Positions 24,477-35,556 of a stretch of DNA of 64,000 nucleotides are shown here, piece by piece. Numbering within the stretch: the stretch's first letter is position 1; every line of letters starts with the position of its first letter. Origin of the DNA: Nematostella vectensis (taxonomy: Eukaryota > Cnidaria > Anthozoa > Actiniaria > Edwardsiidae); assembly GCF_932526225.1 (NCBI RefSeq), contig NC_064036.1:15679181-15743180 (forward strand). Direction: 5' to 3'. The translations under genes were made by a program, and so were the position numbers. Under the pieces are notes generated by a model. That model was given only the letters and a program-made list of their open reading frames with translations. It did no database searches and was not told where the DNA came from.

Positions 24477-25442
24477 ATGGAAAAAAACACTTCTTCATTA
24501 TCAAGAAACTCTAGTTCAAGTTCTAGTTTGGCCAATGGATTAACGTGGAGCATCACTTTTGGGATTCATGCCTCGTTTGTTGTGCTGTTCAATATCTTGA
24601 CTATATTGACTTTTGTGCGAAACAAGCGGAAAAAGCGTAAGAAGAGTGTTTACTGTCTCATGAATCTCGCATTATCAGACTTAAGTGTTGGTATACTGAC
24701 CATCCCACTCTACGTGTCATATCTAGCGGAGGCTGTTATCAAGGGAAACAGCTCCGACACAATGCTGGCTTTGAGTGTGGATGTTATTTATCAATTCACA
24801 GCTAGCGCTGCGAACTTTTCGCTAGTGTTAGTCTCTTTAGAGCGCTTGTATGTCACGCTGTACCCGCTACAGCATCGAAAGACCAGAACACGCTCGTACC
24901 TGATTTCGATTGCACTAACATGGTTGATTGCATTAGGGATTACTTTAATTTATTACGTCTTCAAATACGAGCTTAAAGCACCAAAGGCTATATTTTATGT
25001 ACTTTTGCCAGTATTGTTGGTATCCCTCGTGTTAATCTGTTTATCGTATGCGGTTATACTTGTAAAAATCAGACGCCGAAATGGAAGCTGTCTCGCTATG
25101 ATCGCCAAAGGACAGAGACAGGAGCGCAAACTGGCACACACGTTATGCATCGTTACTGCAACCTCTCTAGCAACGTGGCTGCCATTCACAATCATGCAGA
25201 TCATGTCAATCAAAGGAACGTCCGCGATGTCATCAGACACCGTCTTCAGTGTGCTTCTTATCCAGTGCAGCAACTCGCTAGTTAACCCAATTATCTACGC
25301 GCTTCGCATCCGGGAATTTAGAAACACTCTTCTGCAGTTGTTGAGATGTAAGAGCTCATCAGAGTGGCAGATAGCGAAGAACAGAGCTGAGCTGACTCGA
25401 CTCGCAAAAGCTGCTGTTCCTCTGAGTGACATTGCGGAATAG
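24477..25442 (+). CDS. Class A (rhodopsin-like) G protein-coupled receptor, intronless CDS
   Basis: 321 residues from ATG 24477 (an upstream TTG-initiated extension has no support). The N terminus is Ser/Asn-rich with glycosylation-type NTS and NSS. TM1 has LFNILTILTF, TM2 has NLALSDLSVG, TM3 ends LERLYVTLYPLQHR, TM6 has ATWLPF (a W-x-P form close to CWxP), and TM7 has NSLVNPIIYALR. As in GPCR 1, there is no cysteine at the start of TM3 or in extracellular loop 2, so the usual disulfide is absent. TM1 (NILTILTF), the QHR motif after TM3 and the TM6 segment (E-K-LA-TL-IVTA) match GPCR 1 closely, so the two are paralogues about 5 kb apart on the same strand. Ligand unknown. Confidence 0.9.
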   Translation: MEKNTSSLSRNSSSSSSLANGLTWSITFGIHASFVVLFNILTILTFVRNKRKKRKKSVYCLMNLALSDLSVGILTIPLYVSYLAEAVIKGNSSDTMLALSVDVIYQFTASAANFSLVLVSLERLYVTLYPLQHRKTRTRSYLISIALTWLIALGITLIYYVFKYELKAPKAIFYVLLPVLLVSLVLICLSYAVILVKIRRRNGSCLAMIAKGQRQERKLAHTLCIVTATSLATWLPFTIMQIMSIKGTSAMSSDTVFSVLLIQCSNSLVNPIIYALRIREFRNTLLQLLRCKSSSEWQIAKNRAELTRLAKAAVPLSDIAE

Positions 25443-26592
25443 TAGAGTCCTGTACAGATGACGACGGTTAGGGTGATGACGTTAAAAATGTGAAACTTAT
25501 GAAAACATTTGAAGGGAAACACGCGAAAACAATATGGCATATTTCAGCTGTATCTGACGCTAAAAACTTGAGGTTATCTTTTGCATTGAAAACACATTTT
25601 GGCTCGATAGCCTCCCGTAGTTAGTCCTTGTGTTTTATGCAACAAAAAAGCTAGAACGCGAGGATCTGTAACCAGCAAAAAATACATAAGGCCCGTACCC
25701 AGGGGGTATGAATACATAACAAGGGGTGCGCAATGTTTTTAGCGGAGCCAGCTTGGCCGTAGGCCGCGCGCGGAGCTCCATAGGTATAGAAATATGGTAT
25801 GGCTATGCGACTTGGTTTTTGTGGTCATCGCGCGGGTACCATGTGTGTCACAACCCAGTAAATCATGCAACTCCCAGGCCCCACTCGGTCTTACGCTTTT
25901 ACGTGGACCTTTTACGTGTTTTTTACCGCGTCACAGTTCGCATGTACACAGAAATAACGCAGCTAGAAAATAGTATTTAATGAGAATATGGCAAGGAGGA
26001 GTTTAACGGCTAAAAATGCTCAGTTGCTTTGGCATAATCGGTTGAAAACTATATCCGGCTATTTACCCTCTGTAGCAAGCGAATGTTTTCGCAATCAAAG
26101 TATACTTAAAGACATCTAAAAGTACTCTCTAGTTTTGATCATACTTTTAAGATTCGGGAATTCATATATTAGCTAAGTTAGCAAATTAACTTACTAGTAC
26201 CAGTAAATGAAATTGGGGGCGATACTAGTAAACAAAGTTTCGGGGCGAGAAAGCAATCTCGCATCATTGCCCGTAACTAGGCAGGTTTTCTGTAGCTGGT
26301 TGAAATGAAAGCATAGATGAGAGGAACAGCATTAGTAAATAAATGTTTTTCATATTCCTTTCTTGTTTAGTATAATTATATTCAATCAACCCACATTCTT
26401 TCCCTATAGCCAACATAATATGCTCTTGCTGTGTCGATACGTCCCTAAAATCTGAATTAATAAAAGCTATAGCATTCGTAAACACAACTGTTTAATACTT
26501 GTCTCGACCATCTGCTTTACAACGAACGAACATCCTATAATATGCTCCTTACACAGGTAGCGCGGTCATAACACAGGTAGCCCGGACACTAC
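25443..26592. other. Intergenic region, probably including remains of an LTR
   Basis: No gene seen. The right part (up to 26592) should be the 3' LTR of the gypsy element, because a purine-rich tract followed by TGTAGTGTCC is present on the minus strand at the boundary. The outer LTR end was not located. Confidence 0.45.
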
Positions 26593-29500
26593 AACTCCTC
26601 CCTTTTTCGAACTAACTCTAACATCACAAGGAGACTAGGTCTATACCAGTCCCTAAGTGTGAAACAACAAATCTCAATGAAACAGTTCTCAAATGTAACT
26701 ATATGTGCAATAAATGAAGTTTACACATAAACTTCATAGTCTTTCAGATGCAAAGGTAACTTTCTCTCTCTAGTCGGCCTAGTGTCCACAGAGCTCTCCA
26801 CGCTAGGTGTAGCCTCATCACCTGTTCCAAAGTATTTCTTGATGTCTGTAACGTTTCTCCTGTAACTAACTCCTTATGATGAAGTGACTGTTACTTCGTT
26901 TCCGTGTTTACTAGAAATCTCATATGGAGTGTACTCGAAGTTAGTTGACAGTTTGTTTTCAGATTCAGGAATTTTCTGAGTTCCTGTTGTATGTCTTTCT
27001 TCTCGGCTTGTGCGATCTTAAGTGCTTTCAATAGACTACGATTCTGTCTCTCAACCTCACCATTACCTTGGGGCCATAATGGTGTGCTTGTCCTGTGTTG
27101 AATGTCATTTGCTTTTAGCTATGTTTCAAATTCTTCCGACACAAATTGAGGACCGTTGTCTGTTTTAAGCGATTCAGGGAGACCATAGGTACAGAAAATC
27201 TTGTCTAAGCTTTCTATGATCTTACTTGACACTACAGATCTCAGAATGTCAACTTCATAATACCTGCTGTAGTAGTCCACAACTACCAACAAATACTCTC
27301 TAGAAGGTAGTGGTCCCATTAAATCAGCTGCCAGGTCTTTCCAGGGTTGGGTGGGGAACACTGTGTGTCGCAAGGGTTCGGGTAGGGTGGATGCCCCTAC
27401 CAGCTGACACCCATGACAGGCTCTACACTTCTGTTCCACCTGTCTATCAATCCCTGCCCACCACACTTTAGTCCTTAGTCTTTGCTTTGTTTTGACTACC
27501 CCGTGGTGCCCCTCATGACCCAACTCTAGAACTTGTTTCCGTAGTTTGGTAGGTATCAACAATCTAGTCCCCCTTAGTACTAGCTTACCAAGGGTAGACA
27601 GTTCCTGTCTCACAGCCTTGTATTGAGCTGGAGCACCATCCCAATTCTCTGTTAGGATGCAGTCCCGAAGTTGTTTAATCTCAGGGTCGACCGCAGATTC
27701 TTTCTCAATCTCCTCCATCGGTATAGCTACAGGTGCTGCCATTTCCGCAACATGACGGATGTACTGCTCCGCGTCAGTGTTGATGCACACTCCTTTGGCT
27801 CCCGTAAGCCTCGAAAGTGAGTCTGCAATGTTCTCCTTTCCGGGTATGTGTTTGACTGTGAAATTGTAGGGTTGTAATCTCAACATCCAGCGTTCTATGC
27901 GTGCAGAAGTCCTGGACTTTGTAGAGTAGATTACTTCCAGTGGCTTGTGATCTGTTAGCAGCACAAATTCCACCCCATACAAATACATGTGGAATCTTTC
28001 ACATCCCCAGACTAAACCTAAAGCTTCCTTTTCGGTCTGGGAGTAACGTTTCTCAACATCAGTGAGACTGCGACTTGCATAAGCTATTTCTCGCTCACAT
28101 CCATTCTGCACTTGTGTGAGGATCACTCCTAAACCGACAGGGCTTGCGTCCGTCACTAGTCTCGTTGATTCTGCATTCTTGTCAAAGTAAGCAAGAGTGC
28201 TTGCTTTGCCTAGATCTCTCTTCAGAGTGTCAAATGCATTCTGTTGCTCTTGACCCCATACAAATGCCTCTCCTTTCCTAGTCAGCCTCCGCAGTGGCTC
28301 TGCTGTTGTAGCTAAGTCTGGTATTAAGCGTGCACTGAAGTTGACTAGCCCTAAGAAACTCCGTACCTTTCCTGCTGTCTGCGGTTCTTTAGCACTCAAT
28401 ACTGCTTCCACCCTAGATTCTGTGGGACCAATCCCCTTGCTAGACAAGAGATAGCCCATAAATGTCAGTTCTGACATCCTTCTCCTTATTCAGAGTTGAC
28501 CCTTGTTCTTTAGCAGGTCAAGAGTCTTCCGTAGCCTTGCGTCATGTTCCTCCACAGTGCGACCATGTACGATTATGTAGTCATGAATATTATAGGCTCC
28601 TTCGCAGCTTGACAATACTTGCTGCACAATGTGTTGGTATAGTTCTGGTGCAGACGAAATGCCAAACAAGAGCCGCTTGTACCTGAAAAGACCTTCGTGT
28701 GTCACAAATGTGGTGATAACCCTGGACTGTTCATCCAACTCAATCTGATGAAAGCCCCACTTGAGGTCTAGTTTGCTGAATGTTGTACTCCCATTCAAGT
28801 TGTACAGAATCTCATCCACAGTGGGTATCGGGTGTAGTTCCCGTACCACAGCCTCATAAGCCATTCTCATGTCAACACAGTCTTATTTCTCCTGATGGCT
28901 TGGGTACTATAACAACTGGACTAACCCAAGGTGTAGGTCCTGACACTTCCTCAATGATATCAAGGTTCTTGAGCTCCTCAAGCTTCTGGTTTACCTTGCC
29001 TCTTAGTCCAAAGGGTATGGGTCGTGCTTTCTGTGCAACTGGTCTTACAGTCTCATCAACATGTATCTTATCTTGGAAATCTTTTAATTTCCCCACTCAA
29101 GTAAAACACTCCTTGTACTCTTTAAATAGTTCATCCTCTTGAACCGTATTCACTTGTATCCGCAGAACTCCTAGAATTTCACGGGTCTGTCTACTCAGTA
29201 TAGGTCTTGCCCTCTCTTCAATAACAACAAAGCGAGCATAACATGAGTTGTCGTTATATGTCAGTTTTGCTTCAAATTCTCCAGCAGTGTTCAGTGGTTC
29301 TTCTGTCCCATAAGCATACAATTTCTTCTGGGATTTCCATGATTTACATTTAATGTTCTTGCTCTTCAACTCTTCCCAAGTTGTTCTGTCGATAACATTG
29401 CATGTAGATCCAGAGTCCACCAGTACTCCCTTTAGTTCTACACCTCCCAGCTCTGAATCAATGGTTACGCACCCTTGTCCTTCCGTGACTGCAAACGCAT

Positions 29501-29715
29501 ACTCGTCACACTTTTCGGTAAGCTGGTGTACAGTTCCCTTTTTTGTTTAAAGTTCTTGCTATTTAGCTCTTTGCTATTTTGCTCTTTGCTTTTGCAAACT
29601 TTGGCAAAATGACCAATTTGCCGCATTTATTACACATCCGACCTCTGGCTTTGTACTCTGGGTCTTTACTAAAGTGTCCTTCCATGCCACAGCGATAGCA
29701 GTGTTTGCCTATTTA
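26593..29715 (-). pseudogene. Degenerate Ty3/gypsy LTR retrotransposon pol (5'-truncated)
   Basis: Read from 29715 downward: remnants of CCHC zinc knuckles (CYRCGMEGHF at about 29690), aspartic protease (DSGSTCNVID, about 29420), reverse transcriptase (28490-29096, with FSKLDLKWGFHQI), RNase H (TDASPVGLGV, EKEALGLVWG, TDHKPLE), the integrase HHCC zinc-binding region (GHEGHHGVV, CRACHGCQ) and the DDE core (ADLMGPLP, TDNGPQF, GEVERQNR at about 27040). A purine-rich PPT-like tract at 26594-26606 precedes TGTAGTGTCC, the probable 3' LTR start. Breaks seen: in-frame stops at about 29097, 28490 and 27119, a frameshift near 28870, and loss of one aspartate at the RT catalytic YxDD position (reads HDY, about 28575). 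No gag body or 5' LTR was found above 29715. The element is inactive. Domain order RT-RNaseH-INT is diagnostic of Ty3/gypsy. Confidence 0.92.
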
Positions 29716-30192
29716 TTCATGGGGCAAATAACCTTGAAGGTCCCTTTTTCTGAGGGTTACTGATCCCAAAGAGGTCTATTGATCAATTGAAAAAGTTCTT
29801 TGTAGATTCTCTGAAGTATACTCAATAAATAAAACAAGACTAACATAAATGAATAAGGCCCAATTTAGCAATATCGGATTATATGGCAAATTAGAAATCC
29901 TTTTTTATTTCTGTTCAGTTATCTATCAAGTAAAACCTACATAAGAGCTCAGATCCCTCTTTATGCAAATAGTATCCTGAGTACTGTCAATAAAAACTAC
30001 TAATAGCGTCATTGTTCTGGGTATTCTCTAGGGGGATTGGGAGGATATAATTGTATTAAAATAGGAAAAGGTTGAAAAGTAAAAGTTATAAGCCATGTAT
30101 TTTTATGCATTTAAGATAGGATTGGAAGGTCAGATATCGTAGGGGGTAGGTGGGGGATGAGGACATACACCCAGTTTAGAGTAGAATAAATT

Positions 30193-30234
30193 GCTGGCTC
30201 CGCTTTTAGGCAGTGCCTTAATCTATATATTATC
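30193..30234 (+). repeat. Repeat end, copy 1 (possible Helitron-like terminus)
   Basis: TGCTGGCTCCGCTTTTAGGC..., then AATCTATATATTA. Nearly identical to 31958-31999. The AGGCAGTGCCT core is a 5-bp stem hairpin about 10 bp before the end. A third relative (GAGGCATTGCCTAAATCTATATATTA) is at about 43493. Confidence 0.45.
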
Positions 30235-30769
30235 AAATCATCACAAAGCGATTGGCGTTTTCTTCTTCAGAAGTTTGTTCTCTACAAACCGTTAAGTTTT
30301 CACACAAAACAGTCCATTCATGCCGTAAAGACATCTGACCTTTTTTTTTTCTCATTGTTTGGATCTTTAGCTGAATCCTGTAGCTTTCAAAAGGTACATA
30401 TTGGAAGAAATAGCCCGAAAAGTCGTTGAATTATATCATTCACTGTGCTTGTCACAACGATGAAAACAACGCTGGACGTTAAATAAACCAAGTAAATCTT
30501 ATTGCTTCGATTTCCATTTATTTGGGCCCAAGGATAATTCTTTTTTTACATCTGGAGGGCTACTTAAAGCAACATCTTTTCACACCAATGTCTGTATTCA
30601 CTCTCACATTTTTTTTAGTTGGCCGCGCGCGAGTTTTCCATGTTTTCCCGCCTTTTTTAAATCGATCGATAAACTAATCGAAATTCTCGCGAAAGCGAAA
30701 GTTGATTTGTTTTCTGGTCATTTTAATTTTTAAAGCCATATAATAAAACTTTTATTAACCTCTCTTGCT

Positions 30770-30871
30770 AGGGCTGTACGGAGAAATATCAGACTTTTGG
30801 TCTTTTAGCACGGCCACTTTTCACCACGTACATTCAAAGAACTCGTTATGATATTTCTCCGTACCAGCCCT
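30770..30871. mobile_element. 102-bp foldback element with ~22-bp near-perfect TIRs
   Basis: The left arm, AGGGCTGTACGGAGAAATAT, is the reverse complement of the right arm except for one inserted C (CCGTACCAGCCCT). The 57-bp centre has no coding capacity. No target duplication recognised. Confidence 0.75.
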
Positions 30872-31957
30872 CGATTAATAGTTAGTTAATATTTCCAATT
30901 AACCAGAAATCCTCACAAAGGACACTTTTTAAGATTAAAATACTTAAGATTAAAATACTTTTTTTACAGGTTCCTAGCGACACCACAACTCTTGTGATAT
31001 CACTTCCGAGAACGGCTAAAACAAAAATGATTCAACTTTGACGGTGGACTAAACTGATAAAGAGAGAACTAGATGAGCGCTAAATTTCATCCAAACCTTG
31101 TCGAGCAGCTATAAAATCTTTTCACCGACGAACTGTTGCTTAACAAATTGCTGTCACAAACTCCCAAAAAAGATACCAGAATCTTGGCAAGACAATGTCT
31201 AATGACGAAAGGGGAACTATAAAGGAAGGAGAGAATATTTTGTCTCTATCAAAACGATGGTAAGTGCTAAACCGACGTAAGCTGTGAAAACTTTATAATT
31301 CTTACTAAGTTAAGTTACTCAATAATTTTATATTGGTGATTCTCATAATAAATTTCCCTATAATCCCCAGTAAACAATTTTAAACTCTGTTTGTAGCTGC
31401 TGCATTAATTCCTCTTTCGATCGATGCATTGTATCAAGCGGTCTTTCGTCTTCTGTTTGGTTGATATTACCACAATGCACATTGTATTTTCTTATATTTT
31501 TTTTCAATGCACATTGTATTTTCTTATTTTTTTTTTGTGCGTTTGAGTTGTTATTTATTTATTTTTTATAGAAATGGTAATACTTACATAGAGAATTACA
31601 ATGGTTGTGTTTACTCGTAAAGCGAGTAAACACAAAACCAAAAACAATCAACCTACAAGGCTGTCAACTCACGCATTAGGCAGGCGTCACAAGATTTAGG
31701 ACCTCATTACCAAGCCTAAGCCTAGCCAACAAAAAACAAGAAATAAAAATTATATAAATCAAATAAGGAAAGCTTGTTTTATGTAAAAAAAACCTCTGGA
31801 TGGGTAGCTATTTTAATAGAAATTATAGAAAGCATATACTGCATCTGTGGTGTACTGATATTCCAGCTGTTGATTGCCCTCACCCCTTCACCTTGTTCTT
31901 TGAGTAAGGAAATGTCAAAAACTTTCTATTCTATGCTTGTAAACTTGGAGGATATGC

Positions 31958-31999
31958 TGGCTCCGCTTTAGGCAGTGCCTGAATCTATATACTAGTCAG
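31958..31999 (+). repeat. Repeat end, copy 2 (possible Helitron-like terminus)
   Basis: TGCTGGCTCCGCTTTAGGCA, then GTGCCTGAATCTATATACTAG followed by T. The AGGCA-G-TGCCT hairpin, a ~12-bp gap, then CTAG|T resembles the 3' end rule of Helitrons (hairpin then CTRR, inserted before T). Not proven: no helicase or 5' TC end was found. Confidence 0.4.
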
Positions 32000-32090
32000 T
32001 CGAAGTGGTACCATACTTTGGCGAATTTTTCTGCGCGCGCGCTTTTCTTTTTTTTGAAATAGTGGGGCCTGAGACAAGCGTTTAGTTTAG

Positions 32091-32098
32091 TGACGTCA
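32091..32098. promoter_or_regulatory. Consensus CRE (TGACGTCA)
   Basis: Perfect palindromic cAMP-response element 53 bp before the ATG at 32151. CREB/ATF proteins bind this motif; its closeness to the start codon suggests a core promoter role for the small gene downstream. Confidence 0.5.
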
Positions 32099-32150
32099 CA
32101 AAGTCTAATTAAATTCTCCTCAAAACTGCAAACGGATTCAGCAATCCGCC

Positions 32151-32800
32151 ATGTTCGGGTTCATCCGTCAGCATCCGGTCATTACGGGTCTGGCGGTCGC
32201 CGGCATTTCGGCGGCTGCCGCGTACTATTTTCGCAAATCAATAGTCAGCACATTTTATGGAGAGGAGGTGAGTTTGGTGGAGAAATCTGCTTCAGATCTG
32301 AATGCGCTACGGGTTTGAACTCGCTACCTGAACTAGCGCGGGCTAGTTCTTTAATAACTGGCTCCCATTTTCTCTGTTATATGATATATGATTGTTGCTT
32401 TGAGGAAAAGGACCCTTGATGAATACAATGGAAATAATGAAAGAAACTTAGCCGTTAAAGCTGTCAATTCACATTTTGAAACACTTTCTATTTCAAAGTA
32501 AAACTTTGTGTGCTTTTGATGGTCAAGAAGGATAATCGCTTAACGTCACCCCATTTATCTCACATTTTTTTCTATTTCCAGGAGAGTGGCGAGGATGAGG
32601 GCACAGAAGGTGATGAGGAGGGCGGTAAAGCAAGCAAGACAACCCCGGACACACCCGTCTCTGCGTCTGGACCCCAGATGGAGGCACCTCCCGCTGTCCC
32701 CGTAGAGGCTGCAGCAGCACCACGCCCAAGAATGAGCGGACCCCAACAGGACAACTTTGGCGGCTTCCGCAAAGGGTTCCTCGACGGCAAGAGATTCTAA
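32151..32800 (+). CDS. Small single-pass membrane protein, two exons, 111 residues
   Basis: Exon 1 is 32151-32267 (ATG to GTGAGT donor) and exon 2 is 32582-32800 (TTTCCAG acceptor), both phase 0. The N terminus MFGFIRQHP is followed by a hydrophobic helix (VITGLAVAGISAAAAYYF). Then comes a basic/neutral linker, an acidic stretch (EESGEDEGTEGDEEGG), a Pro/Ala-rich segment and a C terminus ending FRKGFLDGKRF. A short N terminus, one helix and a following Arg/Lys fit a signal-anchor or mitochondrial/ER tail; the location is inference. I do not recognise the family. Splice sites, matched phase and the CRE upstream support a real gene. Confidence 0.7.
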
Positions 32801-32843
32801 GCAACTACGACGTCAACCGTGCTCCAAGGACCTAGAGCTATGA

Positions 32844-33090
32844 ACCGGAACGGAAATGGACAACGATACACGGACATGGAATATAACATAACATGGAAGA
32901 AAATAAGGGATAATAAATAGACCGGGACGGAAATGGATAACGATACACGGACATGGAATATAACATAACATGGAAGAAAATAAGGGATAATAAATAGACC
33001 GGAACGGAAATGGGTAATGATACACGGACAAGGAATATAACATAGATGCAAAGGAATGGTAAATAGACCGGAACGGAAACGGATATAGAA
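32844..33090. repeat. 77-bp minisatellite, ~3.2 copies
   Basis: Units start near 32844, 32921 and 32998 (period 77); a shortened copy starts near 33067. Each contains ACCGGRACGGAAATGG, ATACACGGAC and, in most, GGATAATAAATAG. It begins about 45 bp after the stop codon of the small membrane protein, so the repeated AATAAA motifs may lie in its 3' UTR. Confidence 0.9.
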
Positions 33091-33695
33091 TTACGGACGC
33101 AAACAAAACAAAAATGAAAAATAACCAAAAAGAAAATAATAATCAAAAAAGCAATCTTCAACTTCGATGGGTTACGCAGATGTTTTTTCGATGGCATAAG
33201 ACTAGTCAAAGCTATGACAGAATCAGTAGAAGTGCTCAGCAAACCGACAAGGTTATTGACCAGAACGAAAAAGGATGACGAATAAAGGTCTTGGAGCAAA
33301 ATCAACGAAAAAAATTATGCCAAAGGTAATAAAAAACACACTTTATTCAGGCTAGTTAGGCAGCACGTCGCCAAGGACTCTCTTCTTGCACTTCGATGAG
33401 GGGTAGGGGCGGGAAGTGTTTCGCGCAACCGGGTGTTTACACGCGGGCCCCAAGATTCAAAGTGCTGTAGAATGTCATTTAATATCAAATTAAGTGCCTT
33501 GATCGTGAAAATAAAAACATCCACATCCACATCCATTGTCAACTTGTATTTTGTTATTTTGTCCGCGTAGTGGCTGTAGTGGATGGATGTTTCGAGTGGG
33601 GGAGGGGGTTTGAGTATTCGCTAAAATGGATTCAATCAGTTTGATTACAACGTGGAGGGGCGGTTACAAGGCGCCACAGGCAGCGACCACACGAA

Positions 33696-33822
33696 ATGCT
33701 CGGGAAAATGGCGGCTGAATCGCGATTTGCCGAAGTTAGCGACGACTTTTTAACGGACTTAGATAGTGCTATACCAGAAAAAAAAACAAAGGCAAAAAGA
33801 TATGGAATGAGGATTTTCAACG
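33696..33822 (+). CDS. Possible first exon of a KIAA1958/Crypton-like protein
   Basis: ATG 33696 (or 33708, in the better context AAAATGG) to a GTAAGA donor at 33823 encodes 42 residues. These include DDFLTDLD and the ending KTKAKRYGMRIFN. Proteins with the Crypton-derived DUF3504 domain (KIAA1958/QRICH/ZMYM group) often begin with an acidic patch followed by a K-x-T-K-x-G-x-x-x-F segment, which this resembles. No downstream exon with the recombinase-like domain was found before 37 kb. The gene may be a fragment, or the resemblance fortuitous. Confidence 0.35.
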
Positions 33823-35556
33823 GTAAGAAAACAAACGAAATCGCCGATAAATTCACGTGTAATACTTTCAAGTTGTTCAACTTTCAGCGGGAAATCCCCG
33901 AGGGATGAGAGAGATGTAAGTAACATTTTTATCGTGTTTGTTTACAATAAGTTTACATTTTGCTGAAAGGCAGTCAAACAGAGTTAACTTATCCAGTAAA
34001 AGAAATGACTGCAAGGCTAAATCGTTGTCTCAAAGTATTTTATGCTGTGGTTCGACAAAAGATGGCACTGAATGGTTGCACAGTGTTAAAACAATTACCT
34101 CTCGGCCTCTATGATTTTGAATAGACAATTCGGCCTTCGGCCTCATGGTCTATTGAATCATAGTCCAATCGGCCTCGAGGTCTAATTGTTAATTATGCAA
34201 TTACTCTATCAGTCCCTCTTAAAGTACATAACAGCATTAAAACCGTGCCAATTTAAGAATAGATAAGAATACCCAATATTGCGTCAAGTCAAACACATGG
34301 AGAAGATGGGCGTAAGGGCATGCGGTTTCGTCTTAAAAATAGTGCGTTTTTTTCGGTTTTGGTGAGTTTTTGGTACGCTTTTGTGATTTCTTAAAACAAA
34401 CGCAGTTAACGGGTTTTAGCAAAACTCTGATGCGGTTTTGCGGCTTTCGTATCTCCCTGACGTCCCCCTCAATGAACTTGAAACTGAAACCACAGAACAT
34501 TAACGAAAAAAGGTCGAGTTGGATGAAACACGAGTAAAAAGACAGTAAGCTCTGGGCGCCAAACGTTTGCAACTAGCCTGTCATCATGGCAATTGAGACT
34601 GTAGGACGAGCTCAAATTTCTATAAGTCACTTTCCATATCATTTCAGTTATTGCTGAAATGGACAAATGGTTACACCGCCCTAAGCTTCACCCAATCATA
34701 TAATGCAAGCCAAGCCAGAGCTTGCACTTTCAAACCCATCCAGTTTCCAGTAACCAATTGGTGAAATCGTCTTTTTCACATCTGCAGAGAAAGTTTTTAA
34801 TGGTCCTATAACTATGGTAGTCGAGATTATATAGTAGGTATAGGCAGGATTTGTGCCAACTATGTTTGCTAGCCGCCATATTGATAAACAAGCCTAGGCA
34901 TCAACGTGTAAAATTTTCAGACAAGAGAAATAGAAATATAAAGAGAAAAAATTTCGCTGAATCGGGAGGCAGGAGACATTTCGCACAAAGGTAAGAGATA
35001 TTTTATTCGCTGAATACAATATTCAACACAAATTGGGAATGCATTTTCTTTATTTTATTAAGAAATCGCTGACAAAGTATCCTAATTCTCGTGGTCTCGC
35101 TAAAGAACTTTTCGACTTATACCACTTGCCTTTTTCTTATAATGTTCGAAAACTCGTCCCCGCGTCTCTGGGCAGCAGACATTTGGAGACTTTTTTTTCA
35201 TGGTGTAGTTGATTGTAATTGCTACTTTTTATCTCAAAGAGTCTGCAGTGGTCTAGCTGTTGCGGTGTCCCTAATTTCGTGTATTTTCACGTGGTTTTAA
35301 AGTCCGGTTATGTGTAACACCAGGGTAAAACTATAAAAAAATGGTCCTTATTTAAAACGCAGTGGCTATATATGAGCGACAGTCGGGAATGGTCCTCAAT
35401 GGACCAATATTTTCAATATATTTCAATAAACCCAGTAAATTGTCGACCTAGTGAGCTAAAAGTATTTGTTGAGAAGGGGCAAGCAAACCTGAATTGAGCT
35501 TTGTTGTCGGTATTGAATGTCTTCTACGTAGACCATACCATTTTCTTGCATTTCAG
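33823..35556. other. Non-coding stretch with nothing recognised
   Basis: AT-rich sequence; no exon with matching phase for the start at 33696 was found. The segment 34127-34185 has repeated CGGCCT-type words and small inverted matches. No RNA gene or transposon coding region was seen. Confidence 0.45.

Larger units (their letters stand above)
29716..32090. other. Intergenic region with small foldback elements
   Basis: No gene signature. It holds the 102-bp foldback at 30770-30871 and a short hairpin at 31607-31633 (GTGTTTACTCG, loop TAAAG, CGAGTAAACAC). Two copies of a repeat end are at 30193-30234 and 31958-31999. T-runs occur near 31497-31540. Confidence 0.5.

Noticed and set aside
29716..30200. 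A 5' LTR for the gypsy element
   Set aside because: No TG...CA segment matching the 3' side was seen by eye; the element appears truncated in gag.
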